Part shown: positions 36,176-45,345 of the stretch, in pieces
Position numbering within the stretch: the stretch's first letter is position 1
How the letters are laid out: each line of letters opens with the position of its first letter
DNA from: Naasia sp. SYSU D00948
GTDB taxonomy: Bacteria; Actinomycetota; Actinomycetes; Actinomycetales; Microbacteriaceae
DNA length: 64,000 nucleotides
Direction of reading: 5' to 3'
NCBI RefSeq assembly: GCF_017916515.1
Contig: NZ_JAFMTA010000001.1
Span: forward strand, 1,849,127 to 1,913,126
Position numbers and translations under genes: made by a program
The notes under the pieces: generated by a model
Told to the model about the DNA's origin: nothing
Seen by the model: only the letters and a program-made list of their open reading frames with translations
The model's database searches: none

Positions 36176-36997
36176 CTATAGGTGCCGCTCCCGCTGCCGT
36201 CTCTCGGTCAGACGCTGTCGTTGCCACTCCTCCACGTCGGACAGCCAGTACAGCGGGGCCGAGGGCCCGACCCGGGGGTCGTCGGGAGCACGGCCGTCGC
36301 GCAGGGCCTCGACGTACGCGCGATCCTGGGTGATCCGTGCTCGAAGCTGCTGGGCCCCGCCGACGGACCCGTGACCGGGGATGACCGCGACGACGTCGTC
36401 AGCCACGCTGTCGAACAACAGCAGCGCCTCGAGGTAGTCCTCGATCGGGTCGGCCGCCTCCAGATCGAGGAACGGCATCAGGATGTCGGAGAGCATGTCG
36501 CCGGCGACGAGCACGCCGCTCTCCTCGAGGAGCAGCGCGGCGTGGCCCGGCGCGTGCGCCCTGTGCTCGAGGATCCGGATCCGCGGACCGTCCCACGGGA
36601 TGTGCCCGGCTCCGGCGGGGAGACCGGTCACGAGACCGAGGAGATCCATCGGAATCTTGTCGGCGTACTCGGGCGGCAAGCCTGGGGCTATGCGCTCCTG
36701 CCAGTCCGCCTGGGACAGCAGATCTCGCACGGCGGCCGCGCAGCCGGCAGTTCCGTAGCGCGGCGCGTCGCCGAGGAGCGGGTGCCAGAGGACGTGGTCC
36801 CAGTCGGGATGGGTCGAGAAGCCGGCCACGATGGGCTGGCCCAGCCCGCCGATCTCCTCCGCGAGGGCCGCCATCTCGTCGCTCGTGATTCCGGGGTCGA
36901 TGAGCAGCACACCGGACCGGCCCTGGACGATGACGGCGTTGCTCTGGAGGAACTCGCTCTCGTGGACGAGCACGCCCTCCGCGACCTGCTTCAGCAT
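36176..36997 (-). CDS. MBL-fold metallo-hydrolase with altered metal motif
   Basis: 273-residue metallo-beta-lactamase-fold protein. The first metal motif reads THPDWDH: the usual HxHxDH has Asp in place of the second His. Later ligands look intact (APGHAAL, LVAGDMLSD, VIPGHGS). No extra domain. GGAAGG lies 8 nt before the ATG at 36997. Likely a hydrolase of unknown substrate. Confidence 0.85.
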   Translation of the reverse strand: MLKQVAEGVLVHESEFLQSNAVIVQGRSGVLLIDPGITSDEMAALAEEIGGLGQPIVAGFSTHPDWDHVLWHPLLGDAPRYGTAGCAAAVRDLLSQADWQERIAPGLPPEYADKIPMDLLGLVTGLPAGAGHIPWDGPRIRILEHRAHAPGHAALLLEESGVLVAGDMLSDILMPFLDLEAADPIEDYLEALLLFDSVADDVVAVIPGHGSVGGAQQLRARITQDRAYVEALRDGRAPDDPRVGPSAPLYWLSDVEEWQRQRLTERRQRERHL

Positions 36998-37062
36998 CGA
37001 ACGCCTTCCGCTAATGACTCCTCTAATGATCCCGTTGGGAACACGGATTGCACTTCGTCCCC

Positions 37063-37102
37063 CCGAAAGAGGCGTCGAAGTACCGAAAGAGGCGTCGAAG
37101 TA
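37063..37102. repeat. 20-bp perfect tandem duplication
   Basis: CCGAAAGAGGCGTCGAAGTA at 37063-37082 is repeated immediately at 37083-37102, in the 337-bp space between the MBL gene and the gene at 37335. No gene is otherwise recognised there. Confidence 0.8.
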
Positions 37103-37334
37103 AGGGAGCGCCGGGAACTAGCTCGGAGTGTGCCCTCGGCAGGAGGAGTCCCCTCACCTTCTATCTCGCCGGCAAGTGAATTGGTGGCGATGATGGCGTC
37201 GCTCGCCTGGTACCTCGTGACGGCACAAGCGGGCTCCGAGGCGGCCTTGGCGCTGCCCCTCGTGGCGGTCCAGCAGGATGGTGCGGCGGCATGCATCCGT
37301 TGCCGATGCCGGTAGAGGCGAGGAGGCTTTCGGC

Positions 37335-37610
37335 ATGACGGAGGTCGCCCCCTGCCCGAACCCGGTGAGCATCGCGGATGCTCGAGCCCTCGTCGGCATC
37401 CTGGCGAGGCTCGAAGCTGTGATCTGGGCCGGCGGCATCGGAGCAGCGGAGGCCGAGCAGTTCCGCCTGCGGCTCGAGAAGGACGGGCTCGTGACTGCCG
37501 GGAGCAGCGACGTGGAACTGCGACAGGCGCTCGGGAACCTCAATCAGCGTCTGCGGTACGCGATCGGCGAGTATCCCGGGCCGCCTCCTGCCGAGCCTGC
37601 TCGACGGTGA
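37335..37610 (+). CDS. Hypothetical protein (91 aa)
   Basis: Soluble helical protein starting MTEVAPCPNPVSIADARALV; contains the amphipathic helices ALVGILARLEAVIW and VELRQALGNLNQRLRYAIG. No family recognised. AGGAGG (37321-37326) precedes the ATG by 8 nt, which supports it as real. Confidence 0.65.
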   Translation: MTEVAPCPNPVSIADARALVGILARLEAVIWAGGIGAAEAEQFRLRLEKDGLVTAGSSDVELRQALGNLNQRLRYAIGEYPGPPPAEPARR

Positions 37611-37800
37611 GCGCACGGCACGCGATTAGTGTCCGCGTCGTCCGGCGTCATCACCTTGCGTGTTCGCGCCGGATGCGGCGGCCGAGTGGGCGTCAGCACG
37701 GTCACCGCGGCGCCTCTTGGACCCACGTTTCCCGAGTTCCGCTTCAGGGTGGCGCGGGAATCAGGAATCAGGTTCGACTCCCCGGCCCCCTCGATCCAGG

Positions 37801-38151
37801 TCAGAGGTACTCGATGTCCCGGGCGGTGCGCTCGATCTGCTCCTGGGAGAGGTCGTCGATGCTCTCCGTCGCGGGCGAGGTGAGGAGCGAGCGCATGGAT
37901 TCCCGCATGTGCTCGATCGCGGCGCTGTTGTCCGGCTCCGGCAGCGAGCTGGAGGCCGACTCCGCGAGCAGCGGCGCGCCCGTGTCGAGCAGGAGCTGGA
38001 TCTCCTCGTCGTCGCCGTCGGATCCGATCGCGTGCAGCTTCACCGAGTCGCCGAGCTTCGCGCTCGCGAGGGCTGCTGTGTACGTCACGAGCAGCTCGGC
38101 CGCCTCATCTCCGATGAGGAAGGACTTGTTGGCATACGTGACGTGCTTCAT
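37801..38151 (-). CDS. Hypothetical protein (116 aa)
   Basis: Begins MKHVTYANKSFLIGDEAAELLVTY, followed by a short beta-strand-like segment (SVKLHAIGSDGDDEEIQLLLDTGAPLL) and an acidic helical C-terminus (EHMRESMRSLLTSP... EQIERTARDIEYL). The composition is that of a genuine soluble protein. No family recognised, no membrane segment. No strong Shine-Dalgarno. Confidence 0.65.
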   Translation of the reverse strand: MKHVTYANKSFLIGDEAAELLVTYTAALASAKLGDSVKLHAIGSDGDDEEIQLLLDTGAPLLAESASSSLPEPDNSAAIEHMRESMRSLLTSPATESIDDLSQEQIERTARDIEYL

Positions 38152-38244
38152 GGGACGAGCAAAGCCGACACGGCTCGGAAGGGATACCCCATTGACGCAG
38201 GCGCGATCACCCTCGTTTTTCCGTGATGACCGCGCTCGTCGCGA

Positions 38245-38430
38245 TCAGATGGGGTTCGCCGTGTCGTCCTCGTTCTCGTCGACCGGGAGATCCATGGGTG
38301 GCCTGCCCGTGAGCGCCACCCCCGGCGCGTCGATGGAGGGCGTGCCCGTCCCGCCCGCGCCCGACTGGGTCGGGACGGCGTCCGAGGCGCTCACGTCGTC
38401 GTTCAGGTGATCCGAGATGCGGTCCGACAT
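38245..38430 (-). CDS. Hypothetical acidic low-complexity protein (61 aa)
   Basis: MSDRISDHLNDDVSASDAVP followed by Thr/Gly/Pro-rich sequence and an acidic end (VDENEDDTANPI). Likely disordered. Same strand and style as the preceding hypothetical gene. No good ribosome-binding site, so confidence is moderate. Confidence 0.45.
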   Translation of the reverse strand: MSDRISDHLNDDVSASDAVPTQSGAGGTGTPSIDAPGVALTGRPPMDLPVDENEDDTANPI

Positions 38431-38550
38431 GCGTGGAGACTACGCCTCTCAGGCGAACTCCTTCCCAAGGAGAGGAATGCCGGCACGCGGAAGCGGCTTG
38501 TACGCATTCGGGCGGCCGCAGCGGCCGCCGCACGAACAACAGGGAGAGCG

Positions 38551-39192
38551 ATGCGCATCAAGGTCCTCGGCGGCACGGGTTACGCGGGAAGTCACATCGT
38601 CCGGGAAGCCGTGGCTCGCGGACATCAGGTGACCTCCTACAGCAGGAGCCTGCCCGAGGCCCCGGTCGAAGGTGCCGTGTACCGCACCGGCAACGTCCTC
38701 GACGATGCGTTCCTCACCGAGGCGGTCGCCGACACCGACGCCGTCTTCGAGGCGCTGTCCCCGCGCGGTGAGCTCGAGGGGAAGCTGGAGGGGGTTCGCG
38801 ACCGTCTCATCCCGCTCGCCGCGAAGGCCGGCGTGCGTCTCGGGATCCTCGCGGGAGCGTCCTCCCTGCACGTCGCGCCCGGAGGCCCGCGGCTTCTCGA
38901 TGTGCGTCCGCCGGCTCCGGAGATCCGGGGCGAGGTCATGACCGGCGTCACGCTGCTCGAGACGCTGCGCGACAGTCCCGAGGAGCTCGACTGGTTCGCC
39001 GTCAGCCCCGCCGCGTCCTTCGGCGCGTGGGTCCCGGGCGAGGCCACCGGCGCGTACCGGGTCAGCCAGGACGTCCTGCTCGTCGACGAGAACGGCGACT
39101 CGAAGATCTCCGGAGCGGACCTGGCGCTCGCCGTGGTGGACGAGCTCGAGGCGCCGGCTCACCGCCGCCGGCGCTTCCACGTCGCCTACTGA
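38551..39192 (+). CDS. NAD(P)-binding oxidoreductase (NmrA/SDR-like)
   Basis: 213-residue atypical short-chain dehydrogenase. The N-terminal nucleotide-binding motif is VLGGTGYAGSHIV (GGxGxxG), followed by VTSYSRS and the Asp/Glu segment TDAVFEALSPRG. No classical YxxxK catalytic pair is evident, as in NmrA/HSCARG-like regulators or quinone reductases. GGGAGAG precedes the ATG at 38551. Converges and overlaps by 7 bp with the membrane protein gene. Confidence 0.82.
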   Translation: MRIKVLGGTGYAGSHIVREAVARGHQVTSYSRSLPEAPVEGAVYRTGNVLDDAFLTEAVADTDAVFEALSPRGELEGKLEGVRDRLIPLAAKAGVRLGILAGASSLHVAPGGPRLLDVRPPAPEIRGEVMTGVTLLETLRDSPEELDWFAVSPAASFGAWVPGEATGAYRVSQDVLLVDENGDSKISGADLALAVVDELEAPAHRRRRFHVAY

Positions 39193-40076
39193 CGCGCAGG
39201 GCGCTCGACGGCGGCGGCTCCGCGGAGGCGCTCGCACCACAGGTACACCGCCGCGTACAGGGCGAGTGACAGGACGATGGTGGCGACGAACGCCGGCGCC
39301 ATCGGCCGATCCGCGAGGAGCGCGCCGCCGGACAGGACGAGGGCGAGGGCCATCGCGGCCAGGCTCACGAGCTGCGCCTGCAGCATCCACCGGAACGCGC
39401 TCCACCTGGCGTCCACCAGGAGCCACACGTTGACGACGCCGGGCAGCGTCAGCACGGCGCCGACGACGCGCGCGGTGAGCGGCGTGAGCTCCCATCCCCA
39501 CAGCGGGATCAGCAGCGCGGGCGCCGAGAACAGGGCCAGGCCGGTGCCGAGAGCGGCGACGCCGATCGCCGCGAGCAGGATGCGCGCCGCGAGCGGTACC
39601 TGTGCGTCCGGGCGCTCCGGCCGGCCGTCGTCCTCGCGCCAGTTCGCGAGGAGCGCGGTGAGCGTCAGCGCCGGGGTGACCAGGTACAGCGTCGCCCAGG
39701 TGATGAACGAGATGTGACCGAAGTGGAAGCGGTCCCAGTGCACGAGCGTCGCGACGCCGAGCAGCGTCGCGAAGACGACGACGGCCGGGAAGCCGTACTT
39801 CACGCGGTGCCACCGGTCCTGCACGACGACCTGAGCGAAGTACCAGATCCCCCCGACGTACGCGGAGCCGAGAGCCATAGCCGTGAGGGGCGGGTTGATC
39901 GTCCAGGCGAAGAAGGTCTCGGTGTCGGCGGCCAGCAGGTAGAGCACCGCGACCGCCGCGGCGAGGAACGGCAGCACGATCAGGCCGACCCATCGCGTCA
40001 AGGGACGGATGCGGTCCGGTCCCTCGCGCCGCCAGGCCGGCAGGAGTGGGGTCCTCGGCGGGGCATCCGTGGTCAT
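39186..40076 (-). CDS. Eight-TM membrane protein coupled to the STAND operon
   Basis: 296-residue protein with about eight hydrophobic segments (e.g. WVGLIVLPFLAAAVAVLYLL, ISFITWATLYLVTPALTLTALL, APAFVATIVLSLALYAAVYLW) and a cytoplasmic N-terminus. No known family recognised. The ATG at 40076 overlaps the stop of the first STAND gene by 4 nt (ATGA), making it the last gene of the four-gene operon 47984 to 39186. Its role is unknown; coupling suggests it acts with the STAND proteins. Confidence 0.8.
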   Translation of the reverse strand: MTTDAPPRTPLLPAWRREGPDRIRPLTRWVGLIVLPFLAAAVAVLYLLAADTETFFAWTINPPLTAMALGSAYVGGIWYFAQVVVQDRWHRVKYGFPAVVVFATLLGVATLVHWDRFHFGHISFITWATLYLVTPALTLTALLANWREDDGRPERPDAQVPLAARILLAAIGVAALGTGLALFSAPALLIPLWGWELTPLTARVVGAVLTLPGVVNVWLLVDARWSAFRWMLQAQLVSLAAMALALVLSGGALLADRPMAPAFVATIVLSLALYAAVYLWCERLRGAAAVERPARQ

Positions 40077-42718
40077 GCGCTCCTCGCCTCCCTCGTCTCG
40101 GTCACCGAGGCCGCGACCTCCCTCGCCAGGGCGATCGCCTCCTCCACCGGCATCCGCCGGCCGCGATCGGCTCCGCGCTCGAAGAGGACGCGGTTCTCGC
40201 CCGCGCTCGCGAGCTGAAGGAGGTCGGCGGCGTCCTCGGACAGGTCGGACACCCCGAGACGCTCCCGCAGCCCCTCGGCGGCCGCGGCGAGGGCACCGGC
40301 CCGCTCCGGGTCGCCGATCGTCGACGCGATGCCGAAGAAGCCCTCCAGGCTGGCTGCCGTGCCCTGCTCGTGCGACATCCGCATCGAGGTCGTGAGCACC
40401 TCGCCGAACAGCGAGGCGGCCTTCCCGGTGTCCCCGGCCACCAGGTGAGCCCACGCCAGATTGTTGCGGGCCATCGTTTCGAGGAGGTAGTCCTGCAGCT
40501 CGTCGGCGAGGCGGAGCGCGGCCGTGAACAGCTCGACGGCCCGAGCCGTCTCGCGCTGGGCGAGCAGGACGCCGCCGTAGGTCGTGAGCGCGAGACTCTC
40601 TCCCCAGCGGTTGCCGGTGCGGCGGGCCAGTCTCAGCGCCCGATCGAGTGTGGCGACTGCGCTGTCCAGGTCCCGCTCCGGCCCCGCCGTGTACGCGAGC
40701 GCGAGGGAGACGAGGGAGGTGCCGGCCTCGGACGCGAAGCCGCCCCGCTCGAGGACCTCCGCGCTCTGCGCGAGCTCGGCGATCACGTCGGCGCTCGCCT
40801 CCCGCCAAAAGAAGACGGCATCGGCGATGCCGATCGCGATGGCCCGCGTGCGCTCGGGCAGCGGCCCCTCCGTGTCGAGGAGCTCGTTCATCCACCCCCG
40901 CGCCTCGGTGAGCAGTCCGTCGATCCACCAGTAGGGGAGGAGCGACGAGGTGAATTCGGCCACGTCGTCGAAGCGGCGCCGGTCGAGCAGGTGCCGGGCC
41001 GTGGCCCTCAGGTTGTCGCGAAGCTCGGCGAGAGCGGCGGCGCGCTCTCCCTGGGACGCGCCGAGGAGAGCGGGCCCCGCGTCGAGCGCGACCCGGAGAA
41101 AGCACTCGGCGTGCCGGTCCCGCATCTCGTCGAGGAGACCCTCGGCGTGGAGCTGCTCGAGCGCGTACTCCCGCACCGTGGCGAGCAGGAGGAAGTAGGT
41201 CGTGCCCCCGCGGTCGCGCTGCCGCACGAGGCTCGCGTCGACCAGCGCCTCCAGGAGGGGGAGCACCCCGGCCGGGTCGTCCGACAGCGCCTCCGCGGAC
41301 TCGAGCAGGAACGGCCCGGCGAACACGCCGAGCCGCCACAGCAGCTCCCGCTCCTCATCGCGCAGGAGCCGCGTACTCCACTCGATCGTGCTGCGCACGG
41401 CCTGCTGACGCGGCGGCAGGTCGCGGCGGCCCCCGGCGAGGAGGGCGAGCTGATGGTCGAGCCGCTCCAGGAGGGACTCGGGGGAGAGCACGCGGAGGCG
41501 CGCCGCGGCCAGCTCGAGCGCGAGCGGCACCCCCTCCAGCCGCGAGGCGATGCCCTCGACGGCGTCGATGTTCCCCGCCGTGAGCTCGAAGTCGGGCCGG
41601 ACCGCTCGTGCGCGATCGACGAGCAGGGCGACCGAGGCGGCCGGCGGCTCCGATCGCGGCCATCCCCGGCGCGGTTTCGGCAGCTGCAGGGGCGCCACCT
41701 CCAGGCTGTACTCGCCTCCGACGCGAAGGAGGGTCCTGCTCGTCACGAGGACCGTGACACCCGGGGCCGCCTCCAGGAGACCGGAGACGAACGGCGCCGC
41801 GTCGAGAACCTGCTCGAAGTTGTCGAGCACGAGGAGGAGCTCGCGCCTGCGCAGAGCGAGCGCCGCCGCGTCGGACGCGGACAGCTCCTTCGTCTCCCGC
41901 AGTCCGAGGGCCTGGGCCACCGCGTCGGGCACGCGGGCGGCGTCCTCGACGGCGGCGAGCTGGACGAAGACCGCGCCGTCCGGGAACTCGGGCGCCAGCT
42001 GACGCGCCGCCTCGATCGCCAGCCGCGTCTTCCCGATCCCTCCCGGCCCGGTCACTGTGAGGAGGCGGACCTCCTCGGTGCGCAGCCGTTCGAGGACCGC
42101 CTGGACATCCCCCTCCCGGCCGAACAGCCGGGTGAGGGGCGAGGGCAGGGAGGACACGGGCTCCGGGGCCTCGGGCGGCGGGATCGCTCGCGGAGCCGAT
42201 CCCGGCTCGGGCTCGAGCGGGCGGCTCTGGTCGAACCGCTCGGCGAGGAGGACGGCAAGGTCGGCGACCACGAGCTCACCGAGCTCCTCGGCGTCGCTGA
42301 AGGACGTGAACGAGGCCCGGTCGTCACTGCGGATCCGGTCGAGCAGCTCGAGAAGGCGCGACTCCCGGCCTCCGGCGCTCTCCTTGATGTACACGAGCCG
42401 CGGCATGCCGGGCGGCACGAGGTTGTACTCGTCCTCGAGCCCCGACACCGTCTCGCCGGGAGCGACCCAGCCGTACTTCTCCCAGTACAGCCCCACGAAG
42501 ACGTCGCTCTGCTCGAGGTAGGCGCGGTAGAGCTCGCGGGGCGGATGCGGACGGGCGCCCAGCTCGAACATCACCGGCGCGGCGGCGAGCCGCTCGATCG
42601 CCCGGCGCACCGCTTTCCGCTCGGGCGCCAGCTCCTTGAGGGTCGAGCTCACGAACACCCGCAGCCGCTGGTCGGGAGTCCTGATCCCGGCCCGCGTACC
42701 GACCGCGAGGGTCGTCAT
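40073..42718 (-). CDS. DUF4062-STAND ATPase, paralogue 1
   Basis: 881 residues. N-terminal DUF4062 domain (about 15-165; LRVFVSSTLKELAPER, EQSDVFVGLYWEKYGWV, SGLEDEYNL), a linker, then an AfsR/NB-ARC-type P-loop ATPase (about 195-440) with Walker A TVTGPGGIGKTRLAIE, Walker B LLLVLDNFEQVLDAAP, sensor VLVTSRTLLR and GVPLALELAAARLRVLSP. A winged-helix part (STRLLRDEERELLWRLGVF) and TPR-like repeats to the end (YWWIDGLLTEARGWMNELL) follow. No HTH output domain: the DUF4062 end is the probable effector and the repeats the sensor. Third STAND gene of the operon, overlapping both neighbours by 4 nt. Confidence 0.9.
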   Translation of the reverse strand: MTTLAVGTRAGIRTPDQRLRVFVSSTLKELAPERKAVRRAIERLAAAPVMFELGARPHPPRELYRAYLEQSDVFVGLYWEKYGWVAPGETVSGLEDEYNLVPPGMPRLVYIKESAGGRESRLLELLDRIRSDDRASFTSFSDAEELGELVVADLAVLLAERFDQSRPLEPEPGSAPRAIPPPEAPEPVSSLPSPLTRLFGREGDVQAVLERLRTEEVRLLTVTGPGGIGKTRLAIEAARQLAPEFPDGAVFVQLAAVEDAARVPDAVAQALGLRETKELSASDAAALALRRRELLLVLDNFEQVLDAAPFVSGLLEAAPGVTVLVTSRTLLRVGGEYSLEVAPLQLPKPRRGWPRSEPPAASVALLVDRARAVRPDFELTAGNIDAVEGIASRLEGVPLALELAAARLRVLSPESLLERLDHQLALLAGGRRDLPPRQQAVRSTIEWSTRLLRDEERELLWRLGVFAGPFLLESAEALSDDPAGVLPLLEALVDASLVRQRDRGGTTYFLLLATVREYALEQLHAEGLLDEMRDRHAECFLRVALDAGPALLGASQGERAAALAELRDNLRATARHLLDRRRFDDVAEFTSSLLPYWWIDGLLTEARGWMNELLDTEGPLPERTRAIAIGIADAVFFWREASADVIAELAQSAEVLERGGFASEAGTSLVSLALAYTAGPERDLDSAVATLDRALRLARRTGNRWGESLALTTYGGVLLAQRETARAVELFTAALRLADELQDYLLETMARNNLAWAHLVAGDTGKAASLFGEVLTTSMRMSHEQGTAASLEGFFGIASTIGDPERAGALAAAAEGLRERLGVSDLSEDAADLLQLASAGENRVLFERGADRGRRMPVEEAIALAREVAASVTETREARSA

Positions 42719-45345
42719 GGCCGTGCCGCCTCCGCCGGCACCGCCGCCGCGACATCCCACGCGAGGGCGATCGCGTCCTCCAGGGGCATCTCCCGCCCGC
42801 GGACCCTGGCCCGCTCGAACGCCGCGGCGTCGTCGCCGTTCCCCGCGCGGCGGATGTGCTCGATCACCTTGCCGTGGAAGATCGCGTCCGCCTTGTCCGG
42901 GACGCCGATCCGCTCCCGGAGCGCCTCGGCCGCCCCCGCGAGCACTCCCGCCCGCTCGGTCTCGCCGCGGGCGCCCGCCACCCCGAGGAAGCCTTCGAGA
43001 CCCCAGGCCACTCCCTGGACGTGGTCCATGCCGATCGAGTGCCGCATCGCCCTGCCGAAATAGCCCGCCGCCTCCTCCAATGAGCCGTCGGTCACGGCCA
43101 TCCAGCCGAGGTGATGGAGGGCGAGGGTCCTCGCGAGGTCGTCCTGCTGCTCGTCGGCGATCCGGAGCGACTCGGTGAACCGCTCGACGGCGCGTGAGAC
43201 GTCCCCCCGCGCCAGCTCGAGCATCCCGGCCGAGATCAGGAGGACGCTCTCGCCCCAGAGGTAGCCGGACTCCTCGAAGAGCCGCCGCCCGCGCTCGTAG
43301 GCGGCCATCCCCCGTTCGATGTCGGGGACCGGCAGGGCCGCGTACGCCATCGTGAGGGACATGAGCGGGATGCCGGCCTCCGCCGGGGAGCCGAGGCGCT
43401 CGAAGATGTCGGCGCTCTCGCTGAGGCCGGCCATGATCTCCGGCGTCGGCTCCCCCCAGAAGAAGGTCGCGTTGGTGAAGCACAGCGAGACGGCCCTCGG
43501 CCGGTCGGGGACGTCCCCGGCTGCGAGCACCTCGGACATCCAGGAGCGCGCTTCTCCGAGCATGCCGCCGATCCACCAGTACGGCCAGAGGGACCAGGCG
43601 AGCTCCGCCGCGCCCTCCCAGTCGCGGCTGTCGAGGAGGTGCCGCTCGGCCGTCCGCAGGTTGTCCCGCTCGTCGGTCAGGCGGTTGGCGCAGTCGCCCT
43701 GTCTCGGCCCGATGAGATCGAGTGCCGCGCGGGCGGCCATGACGCGGTAGTAGTCGGCGTGGCGCCGGCGCATCTCGTCGAGCAGGCCCCGCGCCTCGAG
43801 CTGCTCGACCGCGTACTCCCGGACCGTGGCGAGGAGCAGGAACCAGCTCCGGCCGTTCCGGTCCTGCTGCCGGACCAGGCTGCTGTCGACGAGCGCCTCG
43901 AGGGGACCGAGGACGTCGGCGCCCGGCTCGGCGAGGCTCTCCACGGCCTCGAGCGAGAACCGCCCGGAGAACACGCCGAGGCGCCAGAGGAGGTCCCGCT
44001 CGGCCTCGCCCAGCAGGCGCGTGCTCCACTCGATCGTGTTCCGCACCGCCTGCTGACGGGGCGGCAGGTCGCGCTGCCCGCCGACGAGCAGCGCCAGGCT
44101 GCGGTCCAGGCGCTCGAGGAGCGACGCGGGCGAGAGCAGGCGCAGCCGTGCGGCGGCGAGCTCGATGGCGAGCGGCACCCCCTCCAGCCGGAGCGCGATC
44201 GCCTCGACCGCCTCGATGTTCTCGGGCGTGAGCTCGAAGTCGGGCTTGACCGCCCGCGCGCGCTCGACGAGCAGGGCGACGGCGGGGGAGGGGGGCTCGT
44301 CGCGGCGCCAGGGCGACGTCCGCGCGGCGGGCAGCTCCAGCGGGTTGACCTCGGCGCTCTGCTCACCGGAGACCCGGAGCAGGGCGCGGCTCGTGACGAG
44401 GATCTTGAGTCCGGTCGTCGCGGCGAGCAGGTTCGTGACGAGCGGGCCGGCATCGAGGACCTGCTCGAAGTTGTCGAGGACGAGGAGCGTGCGGCGACCG
44501 TGCAGCACGGTCGCGAGGGTGGTCTCGAGCGGCGCGTTCCCGGTGTCCCGCACCCCGAGCACCTGGGCGATAGCACTCGGCACCTGCGCCGCCGTGGTGA
44601 CCGGCGCGAGCGGGACGAAGGCGACGCCGTCGGGGAACTCGGAGGCGGCCCGCCGGGCGACCTCGATCGAGAGCCGGGTCTTGCCGATCCCGCCAGGCCC
44701 CACGAGCGTGAGCAGCCGCGTGTGCGGCCGGGCCAGACGGCGGCTGATCTGGTCGATGTCGTGCTCCCGGCCGAACAGCTGCGTCAGCGGGGACGGCAGC
44801 GAAGGCGTCGCTGCGCCGGCCTCCTCCTGGGCCTCGGGCTCGACGGGCTCGGCCTCGGGCGCGGCGTCGCGGCTCTCGTCGAAGCGTTCGGCGAGGAGGA
44901 CGGCGAGGTCGGCGACGAGGAGGTCGCCGAGCTCGGCGGCGGACGTGAAGTACTTGAAGGAGGCACTGTCGTCGTTGCGGACGCGGTTCAGCAGGTCGTC
45001 GAGGCGCGGCTCGCGCGATCCCGCGGTCTCCTTGATGTAGATGAGCCGCGGCATGGTCGGCAGGGCCAGGTTGTACTCGTCCTCGAGGCCCGACACCGTC
45101 TCGCCCGGGGCGACCCAGCCGTACTTCTCCCAGTAGAGGCCGACGAAGATGTCGCTCTGCTCCAGATAGGCCCGGTAGAGCTCGCGGGGCGGATGCGGAC
45201 GCGCCCCGAGCTCGAACATGACCGGCGCGGCGGCGAGCCGCTCGATCGCGGTCCGGACGACCTTCCGCTCCGGGGCGAGCTCCTTGAGCGTCGAGCTCAC
45301 GAACACCCGGAGCCGCTGATCGGGGGTGCGGATCGCGGGACTCAC
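42715..45345 (-). CDS. DUF4062-STAND ATPase, paralogue 2
   Basis: 876 residues with the same order of domains as paralogue 1. DUF4062 starts at about residue 10 (RVFVSSTLKELAPERK), Walker A is TLVGPGGIGKTRLSIE, Walker B TLLVLDNFEQVLDAGP. The repeats contain YWWIGGMLGEARSWMSEVL and end with a REMPLEDAIALAWDVAA motif shared by the family. The DUF4062 and ATPase parts are nearly superimposable among the copies; the repeat half differs more, as expected if it recognises different triggers. GTG start at 45345 overlaps the stop of paralogue 3 by 4 nt. Confidence 0.9.
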   Translation of the reverse strand: MSPAIRTPDQRLRVFVSSTLKELAPERKVVRTAIERLAAAPVMFELGARPHPPRELYRAYLEQSDIFVGLYWEKYGWVAPGETVSGLEDEYNLALPTMPRLIYIKETAGSREPRLDDLLNRVRNDDSASFKYFTSAAELGDLLVADLAVLLAERFDESRDAAPEAEPVEPEAQEEAGAATPSLPSPLTQLFGREHDIDQISRRLARPHTRLLTLVGPGGIGKTRLSIEVARRAASEFPDGVAFVPLAPVTTAAQVPSAIAQVLGVRDTGNAPLETTLATVLHGRRTLLVLDNFEQVLDAGPLVTNLLAATTGLKILVTSRALLRVSGEQSAEVNPLELPAARTSPWRRDEPPSPAVALLVERARAVKPDFELTPENIEAVEAIALRLEGVPLAIELAAARLRLLSPASLLERLDRSLALLVGGQRDLPPRQQAVRNTIEWSTRLLGEAERDLLWRLGVFSGRFSLEAVESLAEPGADVLGPLEALVDSSLVRQQDRNGRSWFLLLATVREYAVEQLEARGLLDEMRRRHADYYRVMAARAALDLIGPRQGDCANRLTDERDNLRTAERHLLDSRDWEGAAELAWSLWPYWWIGGMLGEARSWMSEVLAAGDVPDRPRAVSLCFTNATFFWGEPTPEIMAGLSESADIFERLGSPAEAGIPLMSLTMAYAALPVPDIERGMAAYERGRRLFEESGYLWGESVLLISAGMLELARGDVSRAVERFTESLRIADEQQDDLARTLALHHLGWMAVTDGSLEEAAGYFGRAMRHSIGMDHVQGVAWGLEGFLGVAGARGETERAGVLAGAAEALRERIGVPDKADAIFHGKVIEHIRRAGNGDDAAAFERARVRGREMPLEDAIALAWDVAAAVPAEAARP

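Noticed and set aside
37755-37800. tRNA-like 3' end (GGTTCGACTCC ... CCA)
   Set aside because: The T-stem arms do not pair and no anticodon or D arm precedes it. The resemblance is short and probably chance.
40073-44029. A single giant protein of about 1,300 residues spanning STAND paralogues 1 and 2
   Set aside because: The upstream part is out-of-frame sequence of paralogue 2; the true start at 42718 is fixed by alignment with the other paralogues and the 4-bp overlap.
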